Assembly: GCF_000283655.1 (NCBI RefSeq)
Contig: NC_016587.1
Coordinates: 581,254-645,253 of the forward strand
DNA length: 64,000 nt
Reading direction: 5' to 3'
Source: Azospirillum lipoferum 4B
GTDB lineage: Bacteria; Pseudomonadota; Alphaproteobacteria; Azospirillales; Azospirillaceae
The position numbers and the translations under genes are program-made. Below, in pieces: positions 36,663-45,478 of the stretch (within the stretch, counting starts at the first letter, position 1; each line of letters starts with the position of its first letter). Below the pieces are notes generated by a model. That model saw only the letters and a list, made by a program, of their open reading frames with translations, was not told the DNA's origin and did no database searches.

Positions 36663-37946
36663 TCAAAGCGGCTGGCCCCGGATCATCCGCGGCAGGTCGC
36701 CGACCACGCCCATCGCATGCTTCATGAAGAAGCGCTTGACCGGCGGCAGACGGTTGATCGCCGCCATGCCCAGGTTGCGCGCCAGCTTCAACGGCGGAAT
36801 GCTGTTGGAGAACAGGTGGACCAGCCCGTCGCACACCGCCGCCAGCAGAACGGTGTCGAAGCGGCGCCAGCGCTGGAAGCGGGCCAGCACCTCCGGCCCG
36901 CCGACATCGAGGCCGAGGCGGTGGGCGTCGACCACCACCTCGGCCAATGCCGCGACGTCGCGCATGCCCAGGTTCAGCCCCTGCCCGGCAATCGGGTGGA
37001 TGGCGTGCGCCGCCTCCCCCACCAGGGCCAGCCGGTCGGCGACGAAGCGGTCGGCCAGCAGCACCGACAGCGGCCAGGCCTCGCGCTTGGTCAACAGCGC
37101 GATCTCGCCCAGATAGCCGCCGGAGCGCCGTTGCAGTTCGTCGATGAACTGGTCGTCGGGCAGGTTGAGATAGGTGTCGACCAGCGACGTCTTCTCGCTC
37201 CACACGATGGAACAGCGGTTGTCGGTCATCGGCAGCACGGCGAAGGGGCCGTTGGGCAGGAAATGCTCGACCGCGACGCCCTTGTTCGGCTCGGTGTGGC
37301 GGATGGTGCAGATGATGGCGCTCTGGTCGTATGACCAGCGCCGCACCTTGATCCCGGCGCTGTCGCGCGCCAGCGATCGCCGCCCGTCGGCGCCGACCAG
37401 CAGCCGGCCGCGCACCGTGCGCCCGTCGGCAAGCCGCACCGACACGCCGGACCGCGTGCGCTCCACCGCGGTCGCCTGGGCCGGCGCCAGATGGACCAGC
37501 CCCGGCAGTTCGGCCGCGCGGGTGAACAGGGCGCGGCGGATGTCCTTGTTGTCCAGGATCCAACCGAAGGGCTGGTGCCTGCCCTCCATCGCCAGTTCGG
37601 TGTGGTCGTAATGGATGAACAGGGGCGAGAACTGGTCGGCGATGCGGATGTCCAGCATCGGGCCGGCCTGGTCGGCCATGTGGTGCCACACGCCCGCCGA
37701 CTCCAGCACCATCTTGGAGGCGTAGGAGATGGCGGTGGTGCGGATGTCGAAATCCTGGCCGCCCATGCGTTCCGGGCTGTCCCGGTCGATGCAGACCACC
37801 GGCACGCCGGCGCTGGCCAGCGCCGCCGCCATGGTCAGCCCGGCGAGACCGCCGCCCAGCACCACGACCTCGGTGGTGATGTCGCCGCCGACGCCCCCCT
37901 GGGGAGGAACGGTCGCGTTGCCCGATTCGGTGCCCGGTACGGCCAT
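36663..37946 (-). CDS. UbiH/UbiF/Coq6-type FAD-dependent hydroxylase (ubiquinone biosynthesis)
   Basis: 427 aa from the ATG at 37946 (MAVPGTESG); the frame continues upstream to 38045 without family character. The dinucleotide-binding motif VVVLGGGLAGLTMAAALA (about 27-44), DFDIRTTAIS, the central LLVGADGRRSLAR (the DG motif) and LVGEAAHAIHPIAGQGLNLGMRD (FAD ribityl site) identify the Ubi hydroxylase group (TIGR01988). These flavoenzymes hydroxylate the ubiquinone ring at the inner membrane. Which ring position this one acts on is not clear from sequence. A 14-bp tandem repeat overlaps its stop codon. Confidence 0.88.
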   Translation of the reverse strand: MAVPGTESGNATVPPQGGVGGDITTEVVVLGGGLAGLTMAAALASAGVPVVCIDRDSPERMGGQDFDIRTTAISYASKMVLESAGVWHHMADQAGPMLDIRIADQFSPLFIHYDHTELAMEGRHQPFGWILDNKDIRRALFTRAAELPGLVHLAPAQATAVERTRSGVSVRLADGRTVRGRLLVGADGRRSLARDSAGIKVRRWSYDQSAIICTIRHTEPNKGVAVEHFLPNGPFAVLPMTDNRCSIVWSEKTSLVDTYLNLPDDQFIDELQRRSGGYLGEIALLTKREAWPLSVLLADRFVADRLALVGEAAHAIHPIAGQGLNLGMRDVAALAEVVVDAHRLGLDVGGPEVLARFQRWRRFDTVLLAAVCDGLVHLFSNSIPPLKLARNLGMAAINRLPPVKRFFMKHAMGVVGDLPRMIRGQPL

Positions 37947-38101
37947 GATGCTCGCTGCCCTCTCGCCTTCTTGCGCCTGCGCTGCGGTCGACCGGCCGGA
38001 CGTGAGCCTTGCCGGGTGCCGCGCGCGGTGAAACAATTGTCGCACGGGGGCGTCCTGTCCAGTCTCCTGTCCCCGGCCGGCGGCCGGCGCGCACCGGACA
38101 G

Positions 38102-38117
38102 ATTGCCGCTGGGCAAT
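38102..38117. promoter_or_regulatory. Perfect palindrome ATTGCC-GCTG-GGCAAT upstream of glnZ
   Basis: Six-bp perfect arms around a 4-base spacer lie about 88 bp upstream of the sigma-54 promoter core of glnZ and 156 bp upstream of the Ubi hydroxylase start. The form suits a dimeric regulator or activator site. It does not match the NtrC consensus as I know it, so the cognate protein is unknown. Confidence 0.4.
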
Positions 38118-38123
38118 TTATAG

Positions 38124-38684
<561 letters not shown>

Positions 38685-38758
38685 GGCTGCAGGCCCCAAG
38701 GCCACTGGTCATGGCGGGCGCGCGTCTGCGCGCCTGTCCGCTCTTTCAGCCGGCAAAC

Positions 38759-39322
38759 TCAGCCGGCAAACGCATCCGCCGCCAGCGCGCGGGCATAGTC
38801 GCGCTGGTCGGCCGGCCAGTCCGCCGTCAGCGCGTCGAACCGCGCGCGGTCCGCGGCATAGAGCGCCCGAACCGCCTCCTCATAGCCCGGCCGGTCGCCG
38901 GCCAGCTCCAGCATGACGCGATAAGCGGCCTCCTGCGCATGGCGCACGCGGTCCTTCGCCTCGTTGCCCTTGCGTGCCTCGTCCACCAGCTTGCGCAGCG
39001 CCACCGACGCCCCGCCCGGCTGGGCGTTCAGCCAGTCCCAATGGCGCGGCAGCAGCGTCACCTCCCGCGCCACCACCCCCAGCTTCGGCCGGCCCGGCCC
39101 CCGCGGCGGCGGCGCGAGACGCCACGCAACCTCCTCATCGCTTCCCCGCAGATCGAGGTCGACCGCCTTTCCGGTGGCATCGTCGAACACCAGCACCGGC
39201 GGTCCATCCGGCTCCGCGTCCAGCGCCGCCCGCAACGCCCGCGCCACGCTCAGCGCATCCCCTGCGGCAAGGCGTCGCTCGCCACGAAAGGCGGTGCAGA
39301 GAGTCTCGGCGGTGACGGACAT
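38759..39322 (-). CDS. DUF2239-family protein
   Basis: 187 aa. The central GRPKLGVVAREVTLLPRHWDWLNAQPGGASVALRKLVDEAR segment (from about residue 77) is the diagnostic part of DUF2239 (PF09998); the C-terminal half has RVMLELAGDRPGYEEAVRALYA. The N-terminal region (VTAETLCTAFRGERRLAAGD) is also family-like. Function unknown, cytoplasmic. It is preceded by GGAG at 9 bases. Two TTATCCGGGT direct repeats sit 31-68 bp upstream of its start. Confidence 0.87.
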   Translation of the reverse strand: MSVTAETLCTAFRGERRLAAGDALSVARALRAALDAEPDGPPVLVFDDATGKAVDLDLRGSDEEVAWRLAPPPRGPGRPKLGVVAREVTLLPRHWDWLNAQPGGASVALRKLVDEARKGNEAKDRVRHAQEAAYRVMLELAGDRPGYEEAVRALYAADRARFDALTADWPADQRDYARALAADAFAG

Positions 39323-39352
39323 GGACGGAGCTCCGGTTGTGCGGACGGAATT

Positions 39353-39390
39353 TTATCCGGGTGGAATGCGGGCGTCAATATTATCCGGGT
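39353..39390. promoter_or_regulatory. Direct repeat TTATCCGGGTnnAATG x2 upstream of the DUF2239 gene
   Basis: Copies of TTATCCGGGT start at 39353 and 39381, 28 bp apart, and both continue nnAATG (GGAATG and TTAATG). They lie in a short AT-richer patch between the divergent DUF2239 gene and the aminotransferase gene, next to the DUF2239 start. The shared 16-base pattern and placement suggest operator half-sites for a regulator I cannot name. Confidence 0.45.
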
Positions 39391-39585
39391 TTAATGTGGA
39401 CCTCCCTCTCCCGTCCCGGGAGAGGGATTCTTCCCCCCCTGTGACCGTTCGGCCACCTGCCGCGACCAAGGGTTTTGGGCGCTTGTGCCCCCCGTGCCCC
39501 GCCGATAGGATCGGTCGCTCGTAAGGCGTGGCCGTCTCCCCTGGCCGGGGTACGGCACCAGGGTGGGAAGAGGGTTGCGGTCGTC

Positions 39586-40842
39586 ATGGTCTCTGCCGAT
39601 TTCAGCGTGAACAGCGGTGCCGTCTTCACCGAGGCGATCGGCAACGACCGGCTCGACCTGCTGACCGATTATCCCTTCACCCGGCTGGCCAACCTGCTGG
39701 CGCCGATCACCCCGCGCGCCAACGTCGCCCCCATCCTGCTGACGGTGGGCGAGCCGCAGCACACCCCGCCCGCCATCATCGAGGAGACGCTGCGCGCCAG
39801 CGCATCCGGCTGGAACAAGTATCCGCCGGTCGGCGGCACGCCGGAGTTCCGCGCCGCGGCCGGCGACTGGCTGACCCGCCGCTACGACCTCCCGGCCGGG
39901 CTGCTGCATGCCGACAGTTCCATCCTGCCGCTGTCCGGCACGCGCGAGGCGCTGTTCATGCTGGCCCTGCTGGCGGTGCCGACGCGGAAGGCCGGGCGCC
40001 AGCCGGCGGTGCTGATGCCCAACCCCTTCTACGCGCCTTACGAGGGGGCGGCCGTGATGGCGGGGGCGGAACCGGTCTTCCTGTCGGCGACGCGCGAGAC
40101 CGGCTTCCTGCCCGACCTCGACGCCCTGACGCCGGACCTGCTGGAGCGCACGGCGCTCTTCTATCTCTGCACGCCCGCCAACCCGCAGGGGGCGGCGGCG
40201 ACGCCGGGCTATCTCGCCAAGGCCATCGGGCTGGCGCGGCAGTACGGCTTCGTGCTGGCGGTCGACGAATGCTATGCCGAGATCTGGCTGGATGCCCCGC
40301 CCGCCGGCGCGCTGCAGGTCGCAACCGCCCTGCCGCATGAGGACGGGAAGCCCTGGGCCAACCTGCTGGTCTTCCATTCCCTGTCCAAGCGGTCGAGCGC
40401 GGCCGGCCTGCGCTCCGGCTTCGTCGCCGGCGACCCGGCACTGATCGGGCGCTTTTCCCGCCTGCGCAGCTACGGCTGTGCCGGCATGCCGCTGCCGATC
40501 CTGGCCGCCAGCACCGCACTGTGGCGCGACGAGGCGCATGTGGAGGAGAACCGCGCCGCCTACCGCGCCAAGTTCGCGGCGGCGGAGGCGGAGCTGGGCG
40601 GGCGCTACGGCTATCAGCGGCCGGCCGGCGGCTTCTTCCTGTGGCTGGAGGTCGGCAACGGCGAGGAGGCGGCGAAGCGGCTGTGGGCGGAGGGCGCCGT
40701 CCGCGTGCTACCCGGCGCTTACCTGTCGCGCAGCAACCCCGGCGAGCCGAACCCCGGCGACGCCTTCATCCGCGTCGCCCTGGTGCAGGACACCGACACC
40801 GTCGCCCAGGCCTGCGCCGCCATCGTCCGCATTCTCGGCTGA
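39586..40842 (+). CDS. Class I/II pyridoxal-phosphate aminotransferase
   Basis: 418 aa. PLP-dependent fold type I: LLTVGEPQHTPPAIIEE near the start, GWNKYPPVGGTPEFRAAAG, LSGTREALFMLAL (phosphate-binding loop), YLCTPANPQGAAATPGYL, LAVDECYAEIW (Asp to the ring nitrogen) and FHSLSKRSSAAGLRSGF with the Schiff-base lysine. The ATG at 39586 is preceded by GGAAGAGGG; a frame from 39475 adds Pro/Arg-rich residues outside the family. It is close to DapC-type succinyldiaminopimelate and aspartate transaminases. In Azospirillum an aat gene lies near glnZ, as I recall. Substrate uncertain. Confidence 0.88.
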   Translation: MVSADFSVNSGAVFTEAIGNDRLDLLTDYPFTRLANLLAPITPRANVAPILLTVGEPQHTPPAIIEETLRASASGWNKYPPVGGTPEFRAAAGDWLTRRYDLPAGLLHADSSILPLSGTREALFMLALLAVPTRKAGRQPAVLMPNPFYAPYEGAAVMAGAEPVFLSATRETGFLPDLDALTPDLLERTALFYLCTPANPQGAAATPGYLAKAIGLARQYGFVLAVDECYAEIWLDAPPAGALQVATALPHEDGKPWANLLVFHSLSKRSSAAGLRSGFVAGDPALIGRFSRLRSYGCAGMPLPILAASTALWRDEAHVEENRAAYRAKFAAAEAELGGRYGYQRPAGGFFLWLEVGNGEEAAKRLWAEGAVRVLPGAYLSRSNPGEPNPGDAFIRVALVQDTDTVAQACAAIVRILG

Positions 40843-40895
40843 CCGGTTCCGGCCAGCACGTCATTTCGGTTTCTACAGCACGAGGTTCCCGCCCC

Positions 40896-43508
40896 ATGGC
40901 CCGACCCGCCGGCCCCACCTCCGCGCGCCCCCGGCCCAGCCTGGGACGGACCGCCCCCGGCCCGCGCAAGGGGTCCCCCCGCGACGGCGCGAAGGAGCTG
41001 GGATCCAAGGATCCGGGGAAGGACCGCCTGCGCGCCGGCCGCAGCCGGCCTGAAAAGCCGCCCTTCTTCTCCCCGGCCATGCGCGCCTTCGTCGTCGCCC
41101 GCGCGCGCGAGGCGATGGGCTTCGTGCTGGGGCTGTTCGGCCTGCTGCTGATGGTGCTGCTGGGCAGCTACGACCCGCGCGACGCCTCGCTGAACTCGGT
41201 CCCCGCCACGGCGGGCGACACCCACAACCTGTTCGGCCCGCCCGGCGCCTATGTCGCCGACCTGCTGATCCAGTATATCGGCTGGTCCGCCTTCGTCATC
41301 GCCCTGGTGCCGATGTTCTGGGGCTGGCGGCTCGGTGCGCAGCGCAAGCTGGGCAACCCGCTGTTCCGCACCGTTCTGGCCCTGTGGGGCGTGATCCTGG
41401 TGTCGATGGCGCTAGCCAGCCTGTCCGACGCCTCCAGCGATCCGCTCGCCCCGCTGCCCGGCGGCAGCATCGGCCAGATCCTGCTGCGCGGAGTCGGCAA
41501 TCTGTTCGGGGCGGAGCCGATGGTGGCGACGGTCGCCGCGGTCGGCGGTGGGCTGGTGCTGTTCCTGGCGGCCGGCCTGACGATCGGCGAATGGATCGCC
41601 AGCTTCCGCGCGCTGGGCCGCGGCACCGTGAACGGCGTCCATCTGATCCGCCACGGTGCCCGCAGCGGCGTCGACGCCCTGCGCCGCCATGGCCGCAACG
41701 CGGCCCAGGCCGCAGTGCAGACCGCCTCCATCGCCGTGGACGACGCGCTGCGCGGCGACGAGGTTCCCAAGCGCAAAGGCCCCCGCTTCGACGATGCCGT
41801 GCGCGTCGATCCGCTTCCCCCCGCCGGCCTGGACGCCGGCCCGGTGCCGCTGTCGGCCACGCCGTCCGTCGCCGAGAAGCCGCTGCGCCCGGTCCCCATC
41901 GTCACTCCGCCCAAGTCCGCCGCGTCGGAGCGCGAAGCCGCCAAGGCCGACCCGCGCCAGACCCGCCTGCCCCTGGGCGAGGAGGAGGGTCCGACTGGCT
42001 ACGAGTTGCCGCCGCTCGACCTTCTGCAGGCGCCGCCCACCGGCATCCGCGGCGAACAGCTGGACGAGGCGGCGCTTCAGCGCAACGCCGGCCAGCTGGA
42101 GGGCGTTCTGGCCGATTTCGGCGTGCGCGGCGAGATCCAGAAGGTCCATCCCGGCCCGGTCGTCACCCTGTACGAGCTGGAACCGGCCCCCGGCACCAAA
42201 TCGTCCCGCGTCATCGGGCTGGCCGACGACATCGCCCGTTCCATGAGCGCGGTGTCGGTCCGTGTCGCCGTGGTGCCGGGCCGCAACGTCATCGGCGTCG
42301 AGCTGCCCAATGCCAGGCGCGAGACCGTGCTGCTGCGCGAGCTGATGGCGGCGGAAGGCTTCGACAAGCATGGCGGCAAGCTGGCGCTGGCGCTCGGCAA
42401 GGACATCGGCGGCCAGCCGGTGGTGGCCGACCTCGCCCGCTTCCCCCATCTGCTGGTCGCCGGCACCACCGGTTCGGGCAAGTCGGTGGCGATCAACACG
42501 ATGATCCTGTCGCTGCTCTACCGGCTGCCGCCGGAGCGCTGCCGCTTCATCATGATCGACCCCAAGATGCTGGAACTGTCGGTCTATGAGGGCATCCCCC
42601 ACCTGCTGACGCCCGTCGTCACCGACCCCAAGAAGGCGGTGGTCGCCCTGAAATGGACGGTGCGGGAGATGGAGGACCGCTACCGCAACATGTCCAAGCT
42701 GGGCGTGCGCAACATCGAGGGCTACAACGCCCGCCTGCGCGAGGCACGCGAGGGCGGCGAATCGCTGACCCGCCGCGTCCAGACCGGCTTCGATCCCGAC
42801 ACCGGCAAGCCGCTGTTCGAGGAGCAGCCGCTCGACCTCACCGAACTGCCCTACATCGTCGTGATCGTCGACGAGATGGCCGACCTGATGCTGGTCGCCG
42901 GCAAGGACATCGAGGCCGCCATCCAGCGGCTGGCCCAGATGGCGCGCGCCGCCGGCATCCACCTGATCATGGCGACGCAGCGCCCCTCGGTCGACGTCAT
43001 CACCGGCACCATCAAGGCCAACTTCCCCACCCGCATCAGCTTCCAGGTCACCAGCAAGATCGACAGCCGCACCATCCTGGGCGAACAGGGCGCCGAACAG
43101 CTGCTGGGCCAGGGCGACATGCTCTATATGGCCGGCGGCGGCCGCATCACCCGCGTCCACGGCCCCTTCGTCTCCGACCACGAGGTCGAGCAGATCGTCC
43201 GGTTCCTCAAGGCGCAGGGCGAGCCCAACTATGTCGACGCCATCCTGGAGGACGAGGAGGGCGAGGAGTCCTTCGACGACGGCGCCCTGACCGGCACCGG
43301 CGGCGGATCCGGCGACGACCTCTACGACAAGGCGGTGGCAGTGGTCTGCCGCGAGCGCAAGGCCTCGACCAGCTTCATCCAGCGCCAGCTGCGCATCGGC
43401 TACAACTCCGCCGCCCGGCTGATCGAGCGGATGGAGACCGAAGGGGTGGTCAGCAAGCCCAACCACTCCGGCAAACGCGAAGTGCTGGCGCGCAACATCG
43501 ACGAATGA
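40896..43508 (+). CDS. ftsK: DNA translocase FtsK
   Basis: 870 aa from the ATG at 40896; the frame runs on upstream inside the aminotransferase gene. The N-terminus has a basic, Pro-rich cytoplasmic tail, then four to five membrane helices (about residues 70-225), anchoring it at the division septum. A linker of about 220 residues leads to the RecA-like motor: GIRGEQLDEAALQRNAGQLEGVL (alpha), Walker A GTTGSGKS near residue 525, Walker B YIVVIVDEMADL. The C-terminal winged-helix gamma domain (SFIQRQLRIGYNSAARLIERME) reads KOPS sites. It coordinates chromosome segregation with division. It is 53 bp downstream of the aminotransferase gene. Confidence 0.96.
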   Translation: MARPAGPTSARPRPSLGRTAPGPRKGSPRDGAKELGSKDPGKDRLRAGRSRPEKPPFFSPAMRAFVVARAREAMGFVLGLFGLLLMVLLGSYDPRDASLNSVPATAGDTHNLFGPPGAYVADLLIQYIGWSAFVIALVPMFWGWRLGAQRKLGNPLFRTVLALWGVILVSMALASLSDASSDPLAPLPGGSIGQILLRGVGNLFGAEPMVATVAAVGGGLVLFLAAGLTIGEWIASFRALGRGTVNGVHLIRHGARSGVDALRRHGRNAAQAAVQTASIAVDDALRGDEVPKRKGPRFDDAVRVDPLPPAGLDAGPVPLSATPSVAEKPLRPVPIVTPPKSAASEREAAKADPRQTRLPLGEEEGPTGYELPPLDLLQAPPTGIRGEQLDEAALQRNAGQLEGVLADFGVRGEIQKVHPGPVVTLYELEPAPGTKSSRVIGLADDIARSMSAVSVRVAVVPGRNVIGVELPNARRETVLLRELMAAEGFDKHGGKLALALGKDIGGQPVVADLARFPHLLVAGTTGSGKSVAINTMILSLLYRLPPERCRFIMIDPKMLELSVYEGIPHLLTPVVTDPKKAVVALKWTVREMEDRYRNMSKLGVRNIEGYNARLREAREGGESLTRRVQTGFDPDTGKPLFEEQPLDLTELPYIVVIVDEMADLMLVAGKDIEAAIQRLAQMARAAGIHLIMATQRPSVDVITGTIKANFPTRISFQVTSKIDSRTILGEQGAEQLLGQGDMLYMAGGGRITRVHGPFVSDHEVEQIVRFLKAQGEPNYVDAILEDEEGEESFDDGALTGTGGGSGDDLYDKAVAVVCRERKASTSFIQRQLRIGYNSAARLIERMETEGVVSKPNHSGKREVLARNIDE

Positions 43509-43605
43509 GTGTTTTCGGGCTGCCCGTTGACAGCGATGGGATGCCGCACCAATATCGGGGGTAGGCAGACCAGGGACTGGTACTCCCCGGCCCGCCCGCC
43601 CGATC

Positions 43606-43680
43606 TTAGTGCATCAGAAGGTCAAGCAACCGCTTGACGATCTCCAGCACCAGGATCAGGAGAGTGAGGATCTTCTCCAT
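43606..43680 (-). CDS. Tiny hydrophobic peptide ORF, 24 aa
   Basis: ATG at 43680, stop TAA at 43606-43608; GGAGGG lies about 8 bases upstream. The product begins MEKILTLLILVLEIVKRLLD and ends LLMH, an amphipathic, leucine-rich helix with Glu, Lys, Arg and Asp on one side. An in-frame ATG at 43695 would add five residues, but the ribosome binding site favours 43680. It sits alone between convergent ftsK and znuB. Its form is like type I toxin or membrane-active peptides, but no antitoxin RNA is recognised and no family is claimed. Confidence 0.4.
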   Translation of the reverse strand: MEKILTLLILVLEIVKRLLDLLMH

Positions 43681-43810
43681 CCTCCAGCCCTCCATTGGTA
43701 CGGACGCAGTGGCGGCCCTCCCGCCATCGCGTCCGCCCGCGGACTATGGCGCAGGCGGCCACGTCCGCAAACGGGAATTCCATGCAATCGTGCTCTTTTC
43801 CTGATTGCAA

Positions 43811-44596
43811 TCAGCGCCGCAGCGGCACCAGCGATCCCAGCAGGAACAGGGCGGCGGCGGCCACCACCACGCTCGGCCCACCCGGCAGATCCCAGTTCAG
43901 CGACGCCAACAGCCCGGCAACCACCGCCACGACACCCAGGATCGAGGCCAGCGCCGCCATGCCTTCCGGCGTGCGGGCGAAACGGCGGGCGGCGGCGGCC
44001 GGGATGATCAGCAGCGAGGTGATCAGCAGGATGCCGACGATCTTCATGGCAATGGCGATCACCAGCGCGATCAGCAGCATGAAGGCCAGCCGCAGGGCGT
44101 CGACCGGCATGCCCTCCACCCGCGCCAGATCCTCGTCGACCGTCACCGCCAGCAGCCGGCGCCACAGCAGCGCCAGCCCGGTCAGCGCCACCGCGCCGCC
44201 GCCATAGATCGCCATCAGGTCACCGTCGGTCACCGACAGGATATCACCGAACAGATAGGCCATCAGATCGACACGCAGCGTCTCCAGGAAGGCCAGGGCC
44301 ACCAGCCCGAGCGACAGCGAGCCGTGCGACAGGATGCCCAGCAGCGTGTCGGCCGCCAGCGTGCGCCGCCGCTGCAAGGCCACCAGCGCCAGCGCCAGCG
44401 TCACGCAGACCGCCATCACGCCGACCATCGGGTTGACGCCCAGCAGGAAGCCCAGCGTCACCCCCAGCAGGGCCGAATGGGCCAGCGTGTCGCCGAAATA
44501 GGCCATGCGCCGCCACACCACGAAGGATCCCAGCGGCCCGGCCAGCAGGGCGATGCCGCCGCCGGCGAGCAGGGCGCGGATCACGAAATCATCCAT
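43811..44596 (-). CDS. znuB: Zinc ABC transporter permease ZnuB
   Basis: 261 aa from the ATG at 44596, overlapping the znuC stop by 8 bp; the frame continues upstream through znuC. It is an ABC-3 family permease with about eight membrane helices: [45 protein letters not shown] carries the conserved R-R-x-x-x-x-G-D-x-x-x-H-x-x-x-x-G pattern. [40 protein letters not shown] is the typical helix pair. With ZnuC and ZnuA it imports Zn2+. It is the second gene of the leftward znuCB operon. Confidence 0.94.
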   Translation of the reverse strand: MDDFVIRALLAGGGIALLAGPLGSFVVWRRMAYFGDTLAHSALLGVTLGFLLGVNPMVGVMAVCVTLALALVALQRRRTLAADTLLGILSHGSLSLGLVALAFLETLRVDLMAYLFGDILSVTDGDLMAIYGGGAVALTGLALLWRRLLAVTVDEDLARVEGMPVDALRLAFMLLIALVIAIAMKIVGILLITSLLIIPAAAARRFARTPEGMAALASILGVVAVVAGLLASLNWDLPGGPSVVVAAAALFLLGSLVPLRR

Positions 44597-45389
44597 GGCA
44601 GCAGCCCCCGTCATGGTCGGGCACGACCTTGCCGTCCTCGGCATGGGCGTGGTCGTGGTGATGGACATAGACGGCGAGGTCGCCGGCATGGCCGCCGAAC
44701 AGGGCATGATATTCGGGGTGGCGGCTGACATCCTCCGGCCGGCCGGAACAGCAGACATGGCCGTTCAGGCAGATCACCCGGTCGGTGCGCGCCATCACCG
44801 TGTGCAGGTCGTGGCTGACCAGCAGCACGCCGCAGCCGCGCCGCTGCCGCACCTGGGCGATGCGGTTGAACAACTCCGCCTGGCCATGGACGTCCACCGC
44901 CTGATCGGGTTCGTCCAGGACCAGCAGGTTGGGGTCGCCCAGCAGGGCGCGGGCCAGCAGCACCCGCTGCATCTCGCCGCCCGAGATGGTCTGCACCGCC
45001 GAGTCGGCCAGCCGCGCCACCCCGGCCTCCTCCAGCGCCGCCTCCACCCGGTCGGCGGCCACCGGCCGCCACAGCTTCAGGAACCGGCGCACGGTCAGCG
45101 GCAGCGTCTGATCCACCGACAGCTTCTGCGGCATGTAGCCGATGCGCAGGTTCGGACGCCGCAGCACCCGCCCGCCATCGGGCGCCACCAGCCCCAGCAC
45201 GGCGCGCACCAGTGTCGTCTTGCCGGCCCCATTCGGGCCGATCAACGTCACCACCTCCCCCGGCTGGACGGCGACGTTGACGCGGTCCAGCACGGTGCGG
45301 CGGCCGAAGCGGACGGTCAGATCCTCGGTCCAGGCGAGCGGACCGGCGAAGAGCGCGGAGGCATCACGGCGTGTGTGGGGTGTTGACAT
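44589..45389 (-). CDS. znuC: Zinc ABC transporter ATPase ZnuC
   Basis: 266 aa. Walker [14 protein letters not shown], a MPQ Q-loop ([10 protein letters not shown]), signature [16 protein letters not shown], Walker [17 protein letters not shown] and H-loop [14 protein letters not shown]. The Cys/His tail ([32 protein letters not shown]) is typical of ZnuC and may bind zinc. The only usable start, ATG 45389, has no Shine-Dalgarno upstream and abuts the Zur-like palindrome, so the transcript may be leaderless or nearly so. Confidence 0.94.
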   Translation of the reverse strand: MSTPHTRRDASALFAGPLAWTEDLTVRFGRRTVLDRVNVAVQPGEVVTLIGPNGAGKTTLVRAVLGLVAPDGGRVLRRPNLRIGYMPQKLSVDQTLPLTVRRFLKLWRPVAADRVEAALEEAGVARLADSAVQTISGGEMQRVLLARALLGDPNLLVLDEPDQAVDVHGQAELFNRIAQVRQRRGCGVLLVSHDLHTVMARTDRVICLNGHVCCSGRPEDVSRHPEYHALFGGHAGDLAVYVHHHDHAHAEDGKVVPDHDGGCCHG

Positions 45390-45408
45390 GTTACGTTATA
45401 ACGTGACA
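45389..45408. promoter_or_regulatory. Zur-like operator between znuC and znuA
   Basis: TGTTACGTTATAACGTGACA is a near-perfect 20-bp palindrome centred on GTTATAAC, the core of Zur boxes known in alphaproteobacteria. It touches the znuC start codon and lies 71 bp upstream of the znuA ATG. A zinc-loaded Zur dimer here could repress both divergent transcripts. The zur gene itself is not in the window. Confidence 0.75.
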
Positions 45409-45478
45409 CCAAAGTGAAACTGGCTTCCCTATGCGCTGAAACCAGCAGCCTGTCCAGCAAGTCGAGAGGATCCCTCCC

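Noticed and set aside
43802-43813. Palindrome TGATTGCAATCA at the znuB stop codon as an operator
   Set aside because: It overlaps the end of the coding region and is short; its position at a 3' end gives no regulatory logic.
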